This document shows, one piece after another, positions 45,170 through 55,019 of a DNA stretch of 64,000 bases. Every line of letters starts with the position of its first letter. Position 1 is the first letter of the stretch. The notes below the pieces were generated by a model. The model was not told the origin of the DNA and searched no databases. It saw only the letters and a program-made list of their open reading frames with translations. The stretch is from Demequina subtropica (GTDB taxonomy: Bacteria > Actinomycetota > Actinomycetes > Actinomycetales > Demequinaceae). The DNA lies in assembly GCF_000971235.1 (NCBI RefSeq), contig NZ_BBMB01000005.1:62001-126000 (forward strand), written 5' to 3'. The translations under genes were made by a program, and so were the position numbers.

Positions 45170-46345
45170 TCAGCCGGCCACCTCCTCCTGGCGGGTCGCG
45201 GCCGCCGCCGAGCCTGCCGACGCCACGTAGCCGGGGATGTGCCTCTCCCCCGGACCGTCGTACAGCGATAGCGGCCGGATGAGCGCATTGCTCGCGAGCT
45301 GCTCCTGGATATGCGCGGTCCAACCCGCGATCCGCGACATCACGAAGATCGGCGTGAACAGCTCGGTGTCGAAGCCCATGAGGCGGTACGCCGGGCCCGA
45401 CGGGTAGTCGAGGTTCGGGTAGATGCCCTTGCGCGCGACGAACTCGGCCTCGAGGGTGTCGTAGAGCTCGGCGAGGTCGGGACGGTCGTAGTGCGCGACG
45501 AGCGTGTCGAGCGAGGCCTTCATGGTCGGCACGCGGGAGTCGCCGCGCTTGTAGACGCGATGCCCGAAGCCCATGATCTTGCGCTTCTCCGCCAGCGCCT
45601 GGTCCAGCCAGTCGCGCACCTTCGCCGCCGAGCCGATCTCGTCGAAGGTCCTCATCACCGCCTCGTTCGCTCCCCCGTGGAGCGGACCCTTGAGGGCGCC
45701 GATCGCGGCGACGATCGCGCTGTAGTAGTCGGAGAGCGTCGACGTCACCACGCGCGCGGTGAAGGTCGAGGCGTTGAAGCTGTGCTCGGCGTACAGCGTC
45801 ATGGAGACGTCGAACGCCTTCCTGACGGTCTCGGGAGGCTCCTCGCCGAAGGTCATCCAGAGGAAGTTCGCGGCGTAGCCGAGGTCCTCGCGCGGCGGCA
45901 CGATGTCGAGACCGCGCCGATGACGCTGGATGTACGCCACCACCGCCGGCACCTTCGCGATCAGCACGAGCGCCTTGTCGCGGATCTCCTCCGGATCATG
46001 GCTCCACGCCGTCGGGTCCTCGCCTCCGAGCACGCTCACCGCGGTGCGGACCACGTCCATGGGGTGGGTCGAGTCGGGAAGCCTCTGGATCACCCCCATG
46101 AGCCGGTCGCCCAGGTCACGATGCGTGCGCTCGAGGGCGAGCGAGCGCTCACGTTCCTCGGGGGTGGGGAGGACGCCGTTCCACAGCAGGTAGACCACGT
46201 CCTCGAAGGAGCACAGGGCCGCGAGCTCCTGGACCGGGTAGCCGCGATAGAGCAGCGAGTTGGTCTCGACGTTGACCTTCGACACCGCGGTCGTGTCGGC
46301 CACGACGCCGACCAGGCCCTTCCGGACCTCGGGGTTGTCGCTCAT
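45170..46345 (-). CDS. prpC: 2-methylcitrate synthase / citrate synthase
   Basis: A 391-residue citrate-synthase-fold enzyme that condenses propionyl-CoA (or acetyl-CoA) with oxaloacetate. Catalytic residues of the family: His in GALKGPLHGGANE, His in KIMGFGHRVYKRGD, and Asp in the C-terminal domain before FTPIFVMSRIAGW. Length is typical of the shorter methylcitrate synthases. The operon context (prpD and prpB upstream) supports PrpC. Start ATG 46345. Confidence 0.93.
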   Translation of the reverse strand: MSDNPEVRKGLVGVVADTTAVSKVNVETNSLLYRGYPVQELAALCSFEDVVYLLWNGVLPTPEERERSLALERTHRDLGDRLMGVIQRLPDSTHPMDVVRTAVSVLGGEDPTAWSHDPEEIRDKALVLIAKVPAVVAYIQRHRRGLDIVPPREDLGYAANFLWMTFGEEPPETVRKAFDVSMTLYAEHSFNASTFTARVVTSTLSDYYSAIVAAIGALKGPLHGGANEAVMRTFDEIGSAAKVRDWLDQALAEKRKIMGFGHRVYKRGDSRVPTMKASLDTLVAHYDRPDLAELYDTLEAEFVARKGIYPNLDYPSGPAYRLMGFDTELFTPIFVMSRIAGWTAHIQEQLASNALIRPLSLYDGPGERHIPGYVASAGSAAAATRQEEVAG

Positions 46346-46386
46346 GATCACTCCTTTGTGATGCCCGAGTAGATGACTTGCAGAGG

Positions 46387-47289
46387 TCAGTCCCTGACCA
46401 CGGAGAAGTTGAAGATGTCGGAGTCGAACCGGCTGTAGCCCTGGTAGTCGAGGAGGTCGTAGAGCTCGGCGCGGTGCTGCATCTCCCCCACGCGAGGACC
46501 GAGCGTGCCCTCGGAGTCCAGCGTGTCGAGGGCGCGCATCGCGGCGCCCATCGCGAGTCGCAGCAGCGACACCGGCCAGATCACCATGTTCACACCCACG
46601 TCCCGCAGCGCCTCGACCGTGAACAGCTCGGACTTGCCGAACTCGGTCATGTTCGCGAGCAGCGGGACGTCGACCGCCGCGCGCATCGCCTCGAACTCCG
46701 CGAGGGTCGCCATCGCCTCGGGGAAGATCGCGTCGGCGCCGGCGTCCACGAGCGCCCGCGCGCGGTCGAGGGCATCCGCCAGGCCCGAGACCCCACGGAT
46801 GTCGGTGCGCGCCATGATGACCAGGTTCGGGTCGCGGCGGGCGTCCACGGCGGCGCGGATCCGCGCGAGCGCCGTGGCCTCGTCGACCACCTCCTTGCCG
46901 TCGAGGTGACCGCAGCGCTTGGGATTGACCTGGTCCTCGATGTGGAGGCCGGAGACCCCGGCATCCTCGAGCTCCTGCACCGTGCGCGCGACGTTCATGG
47001 GCTCGCCGAAGCCCGTGTCCGCATCGACGAGCACAGGCAGGTCCGTCATGCGGGCGATCTGACGCGTCCGCGCCGCCACCTCGGTCAGGGTGGTGAGCCC
47101 GATGTCCGGCAGCCCCAGGTCCGCCGACAGCACGGCGCCCGAGACGTAGACGCCCTCGAAGCCGCGCTGCTCGATGAGCCGCGCCGACAGCGGGTTGAAG
47201 GCGCCCGGCATGCGGAGCAGCTCGCCGGACGCCAGCCGCTCGCGGAACGCCGCGCGCTTGGCCGCGGGCGTGGCGGTCGAGTACAGCAT
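46387..47289 (-). CDS. prpB: 2-methylisocitrate lyase
   Basis: A 300-residue member of the isocitrate lyase superfamily that splits 2-methylisocitrate to pyruvate and succinate. The active-site loop motif is PKRCGH, with Mg-binding VDADTGFG and LHIEDQ. It sits ten bases after prpD and 41 before prpC in the same operon. Start ATG 47289. Residues match PrpB rather than AceA. Confidence 0.94.
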   Translation of the reverse strand: MLYSTATPAAKRAAFRERLASGELLRMPGAFNPLSARLIEQRGFEGVYVSGAVLSADLGLPDIGLTTLTEVAARTRQIARMTDLPVLVDADTGFGEPMNVARTVQELEDAGVSGLHIEDQVNPKRCGHLDGKEVVDEATALARIRAAVDARRDPNLVIMARTDIRGVSGLADALDRARALVDAGADAIFPEAMATLAEFEAMRAAVDVPLLANMTEFGKSELFTVEALRDVGVNMVIWPVSLLRLAMGAAMRALDTLDSEGTLGPRVGEMQHRAELYDLLDYQGYSRFDSDIFNFSVVRD

Positions 47290-47298
47290 CGTGCCTCC

Positions 47299-48831
47299 CT
47301 AGAGCAACCCGCGCGGCGCGGGGGCGGCGGCGCGCACGGCATCGGGGACGGTGAAGGTGAGCTCGCCCAGCTCCTCGGGGGCGAGCGCGGGCAGGCGCTG
47401 CGCGACATCGAGGAAGCGCTCGACCTCCGCCTCCTCGAGGACGTCCGCCGCCAGGGTGCGAAACTTCCGCACATAGTCGACGCGGGCGAAGGGCCGCGCG
47501 CCCAGGGGGTGCGCATCGGCGACAGCGATCGAGTCGCGGAACATGCTGCCATCGGCGAAGGTCACCTCGATCGACCCGCCGAACGCCTTCTCCGCGGGGT
47601 CGGTCGAGTGGTAGCGGCGAGTCCAGTCGGGATCCTCCGTGGTGACGATGCGCCGCCACAGCGCCACCGTGTCCGGCCGCGCGGCGCGCTCGGGCAGGTA
47701 GGACGACTCGTGATCGAAGCACCCGTCCTGGAGCGCGACGGTGAAGATGTACGGCAGCGAGTGGTCGAGCGTCTCGCGTGAGGCCGTGGGCGAGTACTTC
47801 TCCGGGTCGCCCGAGCCCGAGCCGATCACGTAGTGCGTATGGTGCGAGGTCGCGAGCACGATGCGCTCGACGCGGTCGGGGTCCGCGATCTCGGGGTGCT
47901 CGTGGTGCAGCCGACGCGCGAGATCGATCCACGCCTGGGACTGGTACTCGGCTGAGTGCTCCTTGGTGTACGAGTCGAGGATGGCGCGGCGCGGCTCCCC
48001 CTGCTCGGGTAGCGACACCTCGTAGGCGGCGTCGAAGCCGCCCAGGAGCCGCGCGATCACCCCGTCCTCGCCCTCGTAGATGGGGGTGGGCGAGGTCTGG
48101 CCGCGCATCGCCCGGTCCACGGCCTCGACGGCGAGCTTGCCGGCGAGCGCGGGCGCGTGCGCCTTCCACGACGAGATCTCGCCCTTGCGGGACTGCCGCG
48201 TCGCGGTCGTCGTGTGAAGCGCCTGCCCCACGGCCTGGAAGATCGTCTCCGTGTCCAGCCCGAGCATCGTCCCGATGCCCGCCGCGGCCGAGGGGCCCAG
48301 GTGCGCGACGTGGTCGATCTTGTGCCGGTGGAGGCTGATGGCCTTGACCAGGTCGATCTGGATCTCGTAGGCGGTCACGATGCCGCGCAGGAGGTCCTCG
48401 CCCGTGACGCCGCATCCGGACGAGTGCTGCGCGACCGCGACGAGCGGCGGGATGTTGTCACCCGGGTGCGAGTACTCCTCCGCGAGGAACGTGTCGTGGT
48501 AGTCGAGCTCGCGCACCGCGACGCCGTTGGCCCACGCAGCCCACTCCGCGCTCACGCGGGTCGCGCCCGGCTCGCCGAGGACCGTCGCGCCGCGCCCGCC
48601 GGACGATGCGCCATGGGCGAGCGCCTGCGCGCGGGCGGCGGACGGGGCCGAGCGGCCGTACGACGCGACCGCGACCGCGGCGTTGTCGATCACGCGGTTG
48701 ATGACCATGTCCTCGACGTCGGGTGTCACGGGCGCGGGATCGGCGGCGACCTCCGCGATCCTCCAGGCGAGCTGCTCCCAGCGAGGCAGCGCCTCGGCGG
48801 AGGTGTGGGCGCGGACGGCGTAGGTCTTCAC
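47299..48831 (-). CDS. prpD: 2-methylcitrate dehydratase
   Basis: A 510-residue MmgE/PrpD-family dehydratase that converts 2-methylcitrate to methylaconitate. Typical blocks: [54 protein letters not shown], and [22 protein letters not shown] start at 48831 overlaps the stop of the gntR gene by four bases (GTGA), so the regulator and enzyme are translated in coupling. Confidence 0.94.
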   Translation of the reverse strand: MKTYAVRAHTSAEALPRWEQLAWRIAEVAADPAPVTPDVEDMVINRVIDNAAVAVASYGRSAPSAARAQALAHGASSGGRGATVLGEPGATRVSAEWAAWANGVAVRELDYHDTFLAEEYSHPGDNIPPLVAVAQHSSGCGVTGEDLLRGIVTAYEIQIDLVKAISLHRHKIDHVAHLGPSAAAGIGTMLGLDTETIFQAVGQALHTTTATRQSRKGEISSWKAHAPALAGKLAVEAVDRAMRGQTSPTPIYEGEDGVIARLLGGFDAAYEVSLPEQGEPRRAILDSYTKEHSAEYQSQAWIDLARRLHHEHPEIADPDRVERIVLATSHHTHYVIGSGSGDPEKYSPTASRETLDHSLPYIFTVALQDGCFDHESSYLPERAARPDTVALWRRIVTTEDPDWTRRYHSTDPAEKAFGGSIEVTFADGSMFRDSIAVADAHPLGARPFARVDYVRKFRTLAADVLEEAEVERFLDVAQRLPALAPEELGELTFTVPDAVRAAAPAPRGLL

Positions 48832-49487
48832 GCGGGGATCTCCTCGGGGTCGGAGCGGTCGACGGATCGCAGGACGCTGGCAAGGCTGCGATGGAGGTGG
48901 AGCTCGGTCGCATGGGCGGCCATGGTGGGCGAGCCCTCGATGATCGCGTCGACGATGAGCAGATGCTCCTGGGTCGCCTCGCGCAGGCGCGACTCGTCGT
49001 CGCTCGAGAGGCGGCGCAGGCGCGCAACGTGCGCGCGCACGCCCCTGAGGGCGGCCTGGAGGTACGCGTTCGCGGCCGCGCGATCGATCTCCGCGTCCAT
49101 GCGCGCGGTGAGGGCGTAGAAGCCGTCGCGGGAGGGCTCGGAGGCGAGCCGCTCCCCCGCGTCGCGCAGCTCGTCACGGAGAGCCTCGAAGACCACGGGG
49201 TCGCGGCGCTGGGCCGCGAGGCTCGCGGCCTTCACCTCGAGCGCCGCGCGGAGCTCGAACAGCTCGCGGACATCGTCCAGCGAGAGCCCGGCGACCACGA
49301 GCCCACGTCCGCCACGCGCCGCGACCAGGCCGTCGGACTGCAGCCGCGAGAGCGCCTCGCGGAGCGGGGTCCGCGAGACCCCCAGGCGCTCGGACTGCTC
49401 GATCTCAGCCAGCGGGGCACCGGGCGCGAGAGCACCCTCGAGGATCTCCGTGCGAAGCGCCGCGTAGACCCGCTCGCTCGTGCGCAT
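48828..49487 (-). CDS. GntR-family (FCD) regulator of the prp operon
   Basis: A 219-residue regulator: HTH ([39 protein letters not shown]) plus FCD domain ([20 protein letters not shown]). It is the first gene of gntR-prpD-prpB-prpC and therefore probably autoregulates the operon in response to a propionate metabolite. The start ATG 49487 has a near-perfect AGGAGG; an ATG at 49529 without such a site is rejected. Candidate operators lie just upstream. Confidence 0.92.
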   Translation of the reverse strand: MRTSERVYAALRTEILEGALAPGAPLAEIEQSERLGVSRTPLREALSRLQSDGLVAARGGRGLVVAGLSLDDVRELFELRAALEVKAASLAAQRRDPVVFEALRDELRDAGERLASEPSRDGFYALTARMDAEIDRAAANAYLQAALRGVRAHVARLRRLSSDDESRLREATQEHLLIVDAIIEGSPTMAAHATELHLHRSLASVLRSVDRSDPEEIPA

Positions 49488-49504
49488 CTCGCCTCCTCGG
49501 GGCC

Positions 49505-49567
49505 TTGCATACAGAATGCGGCCCAACACGGCGAAAGTAGCACTGGTGTCGCAGTGATGTATACAAC
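49505..49567 (-). promoter_or_regulatory. Candidate GntR operators for the prp operon
   Basis: Two related AT-rich sites, TTGCATACAGAA (49505-49516) and GATGTATACAAC (49556-49567, containing the palindrome TGTATACA), flank the presumed promoter upstream of gntR-prpDBC. FCD regulators bind TGTATACA-like dyads. The spacing of about 51 bases (five helical turns) would place both on one face. Confidence 0.5.
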
Positions 49568-49574
49568 GGGTCCG

Positions 49575-50747
49575 TCAGCGCCCGCTGACGGACCCGAAGC
49601 GACCCGCGACCGGCGCGATCAGGAGCGGCCTGAGAGCCGCCACCGCGCCCGCGATGACCCCGAGCGACACCAGGAAGATCCCCACGCCCAGCCATCCGCC
49701 CGCGTCGCTCGCGGCGTACATGTGCTCCAGGTTCTCGCGGGCGCCGGTGAGGAGCACCAGCCCGACGTGGCCGACCACGAAGGCGACGAAGTAGACCATC
49801 ACCGGGAAGTGGAGCGCCCGCGCGACGCTCTTCGGGTAGACGCGGTCCCCTCGCGGGCCGCCACGCCAGTAGATGCTCATGCGGACGCCCGTGACGATCG
49901 CGAGCGGCGCGGCGATGAACACCGTGACGAAGTAGGCGAGCTGCTGGAGCGCGTTGTAGTACGCCCAGCTGTCGTGCGCCGGCCAGTCGAGCGAGGCGTA
50001 CTGCAGCGCCGTCGAGAGCGCGTTGGGGAAGACGCTCCAGCTCGTGGGCACGATGCGCATCCATTGCCCCGTCGCGAGCAGCAGGACGATGTAGAGCGCG
50101 CCGTTCGCCACCCACAGCACATCGAGCGCCTGGTGGGTCCACGAGCTCAGGCTGATCCGGCTCGCAGGGTCGGCGCGACGCGCCCAATGCGCCTCGGGCC
50201 GCTGCTGCAGGCGCACCTCGAGCCCCGTGCGCACGATGAGCACCAGCAGGAAGACATTGAAGAAGTGCTGCCAGGAGAGCCACGCCGGGATGCCGACCGG
50301 CGCCCCTTCCGGGAGCGGGTAGGTGCCCGGATAGGTCTCGAGGAACCGCTCGACCGCGTCGAGGCTCACGAGCCATCGCGCCACCAGCACCACGAGTCCC
50401 CCGACGGCGAGCAGCACCGCGAGACCGATGACCGCGCGCCCGCCGCGCCCCATGCGGCGGGGCGCGGGGATCGGGACCGGGGCGGGCTCATGCGCGGCGG
50501 GGGCCGCCTCGGGAGCCGGCGCCACCGGCGCCGGCTCGTCGACCGGCACGTCGACCGGCGCACCGGCGGGGACCGCGACGGACGCCGGAGCGAAGCCCGC
50601 CGCGGGCCACGGCTCACCGCCCGGCGTCCTCGGCAGGCCGCGGCGCAGCGCCACGCCGACGGCGTCGGCGGATCCCCCCGCGCGCGCCGGCGGCCACGGC
50701 TCGCCTCCCGGCACCCGGGGAAGACCTCGACGCACGCCGGGGGTCAC
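49575..50747 (-). CDS. Cytochrome b561/b6-like membrane protein coupled to etfA
   Basis: A 390-residue protein. Residues 1-100 are a Pro/Ala-rich cytoplasmic region with a repeated motif, [16 protein letters not shown] then [16 protein letters not shown]. About five to six membrane helices follow, with histidines in [40 protein letters not shown] and [10 protein letters not shown] that could bind heme b. The family resembles cytochrome b561/hydrogenase-type b subunits that link soluble redox partners to quinone. The GTG start at 50747 overlaps the etfA stop by four bases, so it may be the membrane outlet for ETF electrons (inference). Confidence 0.8.
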   Translation of the reverse strand: MTPGVRRGLPRVPGGEPWPPARAGGSADAVGVALRRGLPRTPGGEPWPAAGFAPASVAVPAGAPVDVPVDEPAPVAPAPEAAPAAHEPAPVPIPAPRRMGRGGRAVIGLAVLLAVGGLVVLVARWLVSLDAVERFLETYPGTYPLPEGAPVGIPAWLSWQHFFNVFLLVLIVRTGLEVRLQQRPEAHWARRADPASRISLSSWTHQALDVLWVANGALYIVLLLATGQWMRIVPTSWSVFPNALSTALQYASLDWPAHDSWAYYNALQQLAYFVTVFIAAPLAIVTGVRMSIYWRGGPRGDRVYPKSVARALHFPVMVYFVAFVVGHVGLVLLTGARENLEHMYAASDAGGWLGVGIFLVSLGVIAGAVAALRPLLIAPVAGRFGSVSGR

Positions 50748-51706
50748 GAGCCCCGCCTCGCCTCGAGCGCCGCGATAAGCTGCGGCACCACGTCGAACAG
50801 GTCGCCGACCACGCCGAAGTCGGCGATCTCGAACAACGGCGCGTCGGCGTCGGTGTTGATCACCACGATCGTCTTGGAGGTCTGCATGCCGGAGCGGTGC
50901 TGGATCGCCCCGGAGATGCCGAGCGCGATGTACAGGTCCGGCGACACGGAGACGCCCGTCTGACCCACCTGATGCGAGGACGGCGCGAAGCCCTCGTCCA
51001 CGGCCACGCGCGAGGCGCCCACCGCGGCGCCGAGCGCATCGGCGAGCCGCTCGACCAGCGCGAACTGCTCCGCCGAGCCGATGCCGCGGCCGCCGGAGAC
51101 CACCTTCGCGGCGCCGCGCAGGTCAGGCCGCGACGAGGACTCGACGATGGGCTCGACCGCGGCCACCGCGACCGCGGGCAGGCCGGACGCCTCGACCTTC
51201 AGCTCCTCGACCACGGGATCCGCGACGGCCTCCGCACGGGCCTCGACGGCGCCCTGGCGCATCGTCACCACCGGAGCGCCGAAGGTGGGCGCCGAGTCGA
51301 CCAGGAAGCCCCCGCCGTACACGCTGTGATGAGAGACGACGCCCTCGCTGTCGCGCGAGACCCCGACGGCGTCGACCGCGAGCGTCGCGCGCGCCCGCGC
51401 CGCGTACCGTGCGGCGGCCTCCCGACCCTCGACGGAGTGCGAGACGAGCACGGCGGCGGGGACCACGGCGGCCACGGCCGCCTCGAGCGCGTCGACCGCG
51501 CCGACGCCGAACGCGCCCGCGGGCGCGATCAGCACCCGCGCCGCACCCAGGCGGCCGGCGGCGGCCGCCTCGACCGCCGCATCGTCCCCGACGAGGAGCG
51601 CGACGGGTGTGCCGAGCGAGCCGGCGGCGCCCAGCAGGCCGGCCGACGACGCCGCGAGGCCACCCGTGGGGTCGCGGTCGAGCAGCACCAGGATGGGTTC
51701 CGTCAT
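50744..51706 (-). CDS. etfA: Electron transfer flavoprotein, alpha subunit
   Basis: A 320-residue FAD-binding subunit. The C-terminal FAD domain is diagnostic: [20 protein letters not shown], then [37 protein letters not shown] and [20 protein letters not shown]. It accepts electrons from acyl-CoA and other dehydrogenases. It lies 11 bases after etfB and is coupled to the cytochrome b gene. Start ATG 51706. Confidence 0.96.
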   Translation of the reverse strand: MTEPILVLLDRDPTGGLAASSAGLLGAAGSLGTPVALLVGDDAAVEAAAAGRLGAARVLIAPAGAFGVGAVDALEAAVAAVVPAAVLVSHSVEGREAAARYAARARATLAVDAVGVSRDSEGVVSHHSVYGGGFLVDSAPTFGAPVVTMRQGAVEARAEAVADPVVEELKVEASGLPAVAVAAVEPIVESSSRPDLRGAAKVVSGGRGIGSAEQFALVERLADALGAAVGASRVAVDEGFAPSSHQVGQTGVSVSPDLYIALGISGAIQHRSGMQTSKTIVVINTDADAPLFEIADFGVVGDLFDVVPQLIAALEARRGS

Positions 51707-51717
51707 GGTCCGCCCCT

Positions 51718-52494
51718 TCACGCGAGCCGGTTCTCGACGAGGAAGTCGGCGAGCCGCTCCCCCGCGTCGCCGGAGTCGACGATCTTCACGCCCGCCTCTC
51801 GCGGGGGCCGCTCGCGCGCCGCGATCATGATCGAGCGCGGCACGGCGGGGTCCTCGGCGTCCACGCCCAGTTCCGCGAGCGAGAGCACCGCGATCTCCTT
51901 CTTCTTCGCGGCCATGAGCCCCTTGAAGTTGGGCAGGCGCGCATCGGGCAGCGCCTCCGTGACCGAGATGAGGGCCGGCAGCGGCGCGGAGACGCTCACC
52001 GCCGCCGCGTCCGAGGCTCGGACGCCCGTCACGGCGTCCTCGGTGATCTCGACAGAGGACAGGAACGTCGCGCACGGCACCGCGAGCAGCTCGGCCATCG
52101 CTGCCGGCACGGCGCCGCCCATCCCATCGGTCGAGGCGTTGCCGGCGACGATCAGGTCGAAGCCTGCGTGCCGGGCGGCTGCGGCGAGCACCTCCGCCGT
52201 GAGCATGAGATCAGCCCCTACGAGCGCGTCGTCGACCACCTGGACCGCGTCGGTCGCCCCCATCGCGAGCGCCTTGCGCAGGGTCGGCTGCGCGAGCTCG
52301 GGGGCCATCGCGAGCAGCACCACCTCGGTCGCCTCGTGGGCGTCCGCGTAGGAGAGCGCGACTTCGAGTGCGCGCTCGTCGACCTCGTCGAGCACCGCCG
52401 TGTCCGCGGAGCGCTCCGCGAGCCCGGTCTCGAGCGACAGCGTGCGCTCGACGTAGGTGTCCTGCACCACCTTCATCAGCACGATGATCCTCAT
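51718..52494 (-). CDS. etfB: Electron transfer flavoprotein, beta subunit
   Basis: A 258-residue adenine-nucleotide-binding subunit; family motifs include a [12 protein letters not shown] segment near residue 36, [20 protein letters not shown], and the C-terminal recognition loop [15 protein letters not shown]. First gene of etfB-etfA-cytochrome b, with a 152-base gap to the divergent ZIP gene where the operon promoter must lie. Start ATG 52494. Confidence 0.96.
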   Translation of the reverse strand: MRIIVLMKVVQDTYVERTLSLETGLAERSADTAVLDEVDERALEVALSYADAHEATEVVLLAMAPELAQPTLRKALAMGATDAVQVVDDALVGADLMLTAEVLAAAARHAGFDLIVAGNASTDGMGGAVPAAMAELLAVPCATFLSSVEITEDAVTGVRASDAAAVSVSAPLPALISVTEALPDARLPNFKGLMAAKKKEIAVLSLAELGVDAEDPAVPRSIMIAARERPPREAGVKIVDSGDAGERLADFLVENRLA

Positions 52495-52646
52495 GCGTCT
52501 CCCTCCCCTCGGTCCGCACGTCCTCAGTGGACCAGGATCCGCAGCGATGCGCCAGGTGCAGCGCGGACTCGCTGCGCGCGGAGGGGGATTCCTTCCGCCC
52601 CGCGAGATCCCAGGCAGACCGCCGCGCAGCGGCCTAGGGTGAGCCT

Positions 52647-53333
52647 ATGGTCGAGGCGCTGCTCGTGGGCATCGCGACGCAGTCCTCCCTGCTGCTCGCG
52701 TGCCTCGTGGTGTACCGCCTCACGTTCTCGGACGGGACGGTGGGGTGGCTCGCCGGGCTGGGCTCGGGCGCGCTCCTGGGTGCGGCCTCGTTCCAGCTGG
52801 TCCCCCAGGCCCTCGACTCGCTGGGCAACCTCGAGATCGGCGCCTGGCTCCTTATCGGCGGCGCCGTGTACGCGCTCGCCGACCGCATCGTCGAGCGGCG
52901 CTTCGGCGAGTCGGGCGCCATGGGGATCGTCGTCGGCAACATCATCGACGCGCTCCCCGAGTCCCTCATCTTCGGCATCCAGCTGGCGGCGGGCCTCACC
53001 GTGAGCCCCGCGCTCGCGACCTCGGTGTGGGTGTCCAACATCCCCCAGGCGCTCGCCCCCGCCGCGGAGATGCGCGCGACCGGCTGGAAGGCGTCGCGGC
53101 AGGTGGCGCTGTGGGGCTCGGTGGTGGTGGTCGCGGGCGGCTGCTCGGCGTTGGGCTTCGGCGTGGCCACCGCGCTCAGCGACGTGACGGGCGCGCGGCT
53201 CGCCGCCTTCACCACGGGAGCGCTCATCACCATGCTCACCACGTCGATGATCCCCTTCGCGTACCGCAAGGGGCGCGTGGCGGCCGGCCTGTGGGCGGTG
53301 GTCGGCTTCGGGCTGACGCTCGCCGGGTCCTGA
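52647..53333 (+). CDS. ZIP-like membrane protein with altered metal ligands
   Basis: A 228-residue, seven- to eight-helix protein with the shape of the ZIP metal-transporter family. The helix 4 and helix 5 signatures that normally read HNxPEG and HExPHE-like are here GNIIDALPESLIFG and VSNIPQALAP: the Pro and Glu/Asn are kept, but the metal-binding histidines are replaced. It may transport without those ligands or have a different substrate. ATG 52647; divergent from etfB. Confidence 0.7.
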   Translation: MVEALLVGIATQSSLLLACLVVYRLTFSDGTVGWLAGLGSGALLGAASFQLVPQALDSLGNLEIGAWLLIGGAVYALADRIVERRFGESGAMGIVVGNIIDALPESLIFGIQLAAGLTVSPALATSVWVSNIPQALAPAAEMRATGWKASRQVALWGSVVVVAGGCSALGFGVATALSDVTGARLAAFTTGALITMLTTSMIPFAYRKGRVAAGLWAVVGFGLTLAGS

Positions 53334-53357
53334 CCCGGGCCGAGCGGTCCGCCGGGC

Positions 53358-53397
53358 GCATCGTCCCTGCGCTTGTTAGGTTTCGAGAGGACGATGC
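53358..53397. repeat. Second inverted pair of the GGACGATGC word
   Basis: GCATCGTCC (53358-53366) and GGACGATGC (53389-53397) face each other in the short region between the ZIP-like and permease genes, with the intervening bases relatively AT-rich (CTTGTTAGGTTTCGAG), the likely permease promoter. Confidence 0.55.
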
Positions 53398-53415
53398 GGC
53401 GTGGGAGGAGGGCCG

Positions 53416-54843
53416 ATGGCGGGATCCCCCGGGCACGCACCCGTGAAGCTGTCGCTGCTCACCATGACCACGATGGTCATCGGGACGATGGTGGGCGCGG
53501 GCGTCTTCACGCTCCCCCAGAGGTTCGCCGCGGCGACGGGCGTGAGCGGCGCGCTCATCGCCTGGGCCGTCGCGGGCTTCGGGACGCTCATGCTCGCGCT
53601 CATGTTCCAGGCGCTCGGCAACCGCAAGCCGCACCTGGACGCGGGCATCTACGCCTATGCGAAGGCGGGCTTCGGCGAGTACCTGGGCTTCTTCTCCGCA
53701 TTCGGCTACTGGGCGACCACATGCGTGGGCAACGTGTCCTTCTGGGTGCTCATCATGTCGACCATGGGCGGGATGTTCCCCGCGCTCGGCGAGGGCGACA
53801 CGGTGCTCGCGGTGGTGCTCTCGAGCGCGGGGCTCTGGGGCTTCTACCTGCTGGTCCGCCAGGGCGTGAAGGAGGCGGCGGCCATCAACCGCATCGTCAC
53901 GCTCGCCAAGCTGGTACCGATCATCGTGTTCATCGTGATCGTGCTGTTCTACGTGGACCCGCAGGTGTTCATGGACAACATGGCGGGCGCGTCCGGGCTG
54001 CCGCTGTTCGACCAGGTCAAGGAGACGATGCTCGTCATGGTCTTCGTCTTCCTGGGAGTCGAGGGGGCGAGCATGTACTCGCGGCACGCGAGGCGCCGCG
54101 AGGACGTGGGCCGCGCGACGGTGCTGGGCTACCTCAGCGTCTTCGCGATCTTCGCCTCGGTCACGATGGTCTCCTACGGCGTCATGCCCGCTGCCGAGAT
54201 GGCCGAGCTGCGCCAGCCGTCGATGGCCGGCGTGCTCGAGTCCGTGGTGGGCGGCTGGGGATCGGTGTTCATCAGCGTCGGGCTCATCGTGTCGATCCTG
54301 GGGGCCTACCTCGCGTGGACGCTCATCGCGGCGGAGCTGCTCTTCGTGGCCGCGCAGGACCACGACATGCCGCGCTTCCTCGGCCGCCAGTCCGATCGCG
54401 ACGTCCCCACGACGGCGCTCATCACCACGTCGGTGCTCACTCAGGCGATGCTGCTCGTGGTGCTAGTGTCGGCGGACGCGGTGAACTTCATGGTGGACCT
54501 CACGAGCGCGCTGTCGCTCATCCCGTTCCTCTTCGCGGCGGGCTACCTGCTCAAGATCGCGGCGCTGCGCGACGGCTACCCCGAGGCGCGCGCGAGGCGC
54601 CGCGAGCTCGCGCTCGGGGTGCTGGCGACCGCGTACGTGGTGTTCCTGCTGTTCGCGGCGGGCCTGACGTTCGTGCTCGTGTCCTCGATCATCTACGCGC
54701 CCGCGTCGATCCTGTTCATCATGGTGAGGCGCGAGCAGGGCCGGCGGTGGTTCAGCCCGCGCGAGACCGTGATCCTCGCGGTGTCGCTGGTCGCGGCCGC
54801 GGTGGGCGTGGTCGGGCTCGCGACGGGGTGGCTCACCATCTAG
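53416..54843 (+). CDS. APC-family amino-acid permease/antiporter (ArcD/YdgI-like)
   Basis: A 475-residue, 12- to 13-helix transporter. The N-terminal APC motif is MVIGTMVGAGVFTLP; the PHLDAGIYAYAKAGFGEYLGF block and FLGVEGASMYSRHARRREDVG are typical of the basic amino acid/polyamine antiporter (arginine/ornithine, lysine/cadaverine) branch. It starts at ATG 53416 with GGGAGGAGG; no arc genes are nearby, so the substrate is open. Confidence 0.88.
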   Translation: MAGSPGHAPVKLSLLTMTTMVIGTMVGAGVFTLPQRFAAATGVSGALIAWAVAGFGTLMLALMFQALGNRKPHLDAGIYAYAKAGFGEYLGFFSAFGYWATTCVGNVSFWVLIMSTMGGMFPALGEGDTVLAVVLSSAGLWGFYLLVRQGVKEAAAINRIVTLAKLVPIIVFIVIVLFYVDPQVFMDNMAGASGLPLFDQVKETMLVMVFVFLGVEGASMYSRHARRREDVGRATVLGYLSVFAIFASVTMVSYGVMPAAEMAELRQPSMAGVLESVVGGWGSVFISVGLIVSILGAYLAWTLIAAELLFVAAQDHDMPRFLGRQSDRDVPTTALITTSVLTQAMLLVVLVSADAVNFMVDLTSALSLIPFLFAAGYLLKIAALRDGYPEARARRRELALGVLATAYVVFLLFAAGLTFVLVSSIIYAPASILFIMVRREQGRRWFSPRETVILAVSLVAAAVGVVGLATGWLTI

Positions 54844-54888
54844 CCGTCGGCGCGCCACGGCACGGGGCCGACAGGTGCGCGCGGCGGC

Positions 54889-54976
54889 CCTCGCACTTTT
54901 CCTGCACGAGGGGACGGCGGCAGGCACGGCGTGATCGCGCCCCCGTCATCGCCGTTCGCGCAGGAAAGGTGCGAGG
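54889..54976. repeat. Long nested inverted repeat between convergent genes (family D)
   Basis: Outer arms CCTCGCACTTTTCCTGC (54889-54905) and GCAGGAAAGGTGCGAGG (54960-54976) match at 16 of 17 positions. The interior contains a second dyad (ACGGCG ... CGCCGT). It lies between the 3' ends of the permease gene and the convergent DUF2235 gene and fills much of that gap. Confidence 0.75.
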
Positions 54977-55019
54977 ACGTCCGAGCGATCACGTCACCGC
55001 GCTGCCGCCTCGAGCAGGC

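Noticed and set aside
45084-45323. Small minus-strand open frame at the 3' end of prpC
   Set aside because: It overlaps prpC in another frame for most of its length, has no start signal and shows no recognisable protein pattern.
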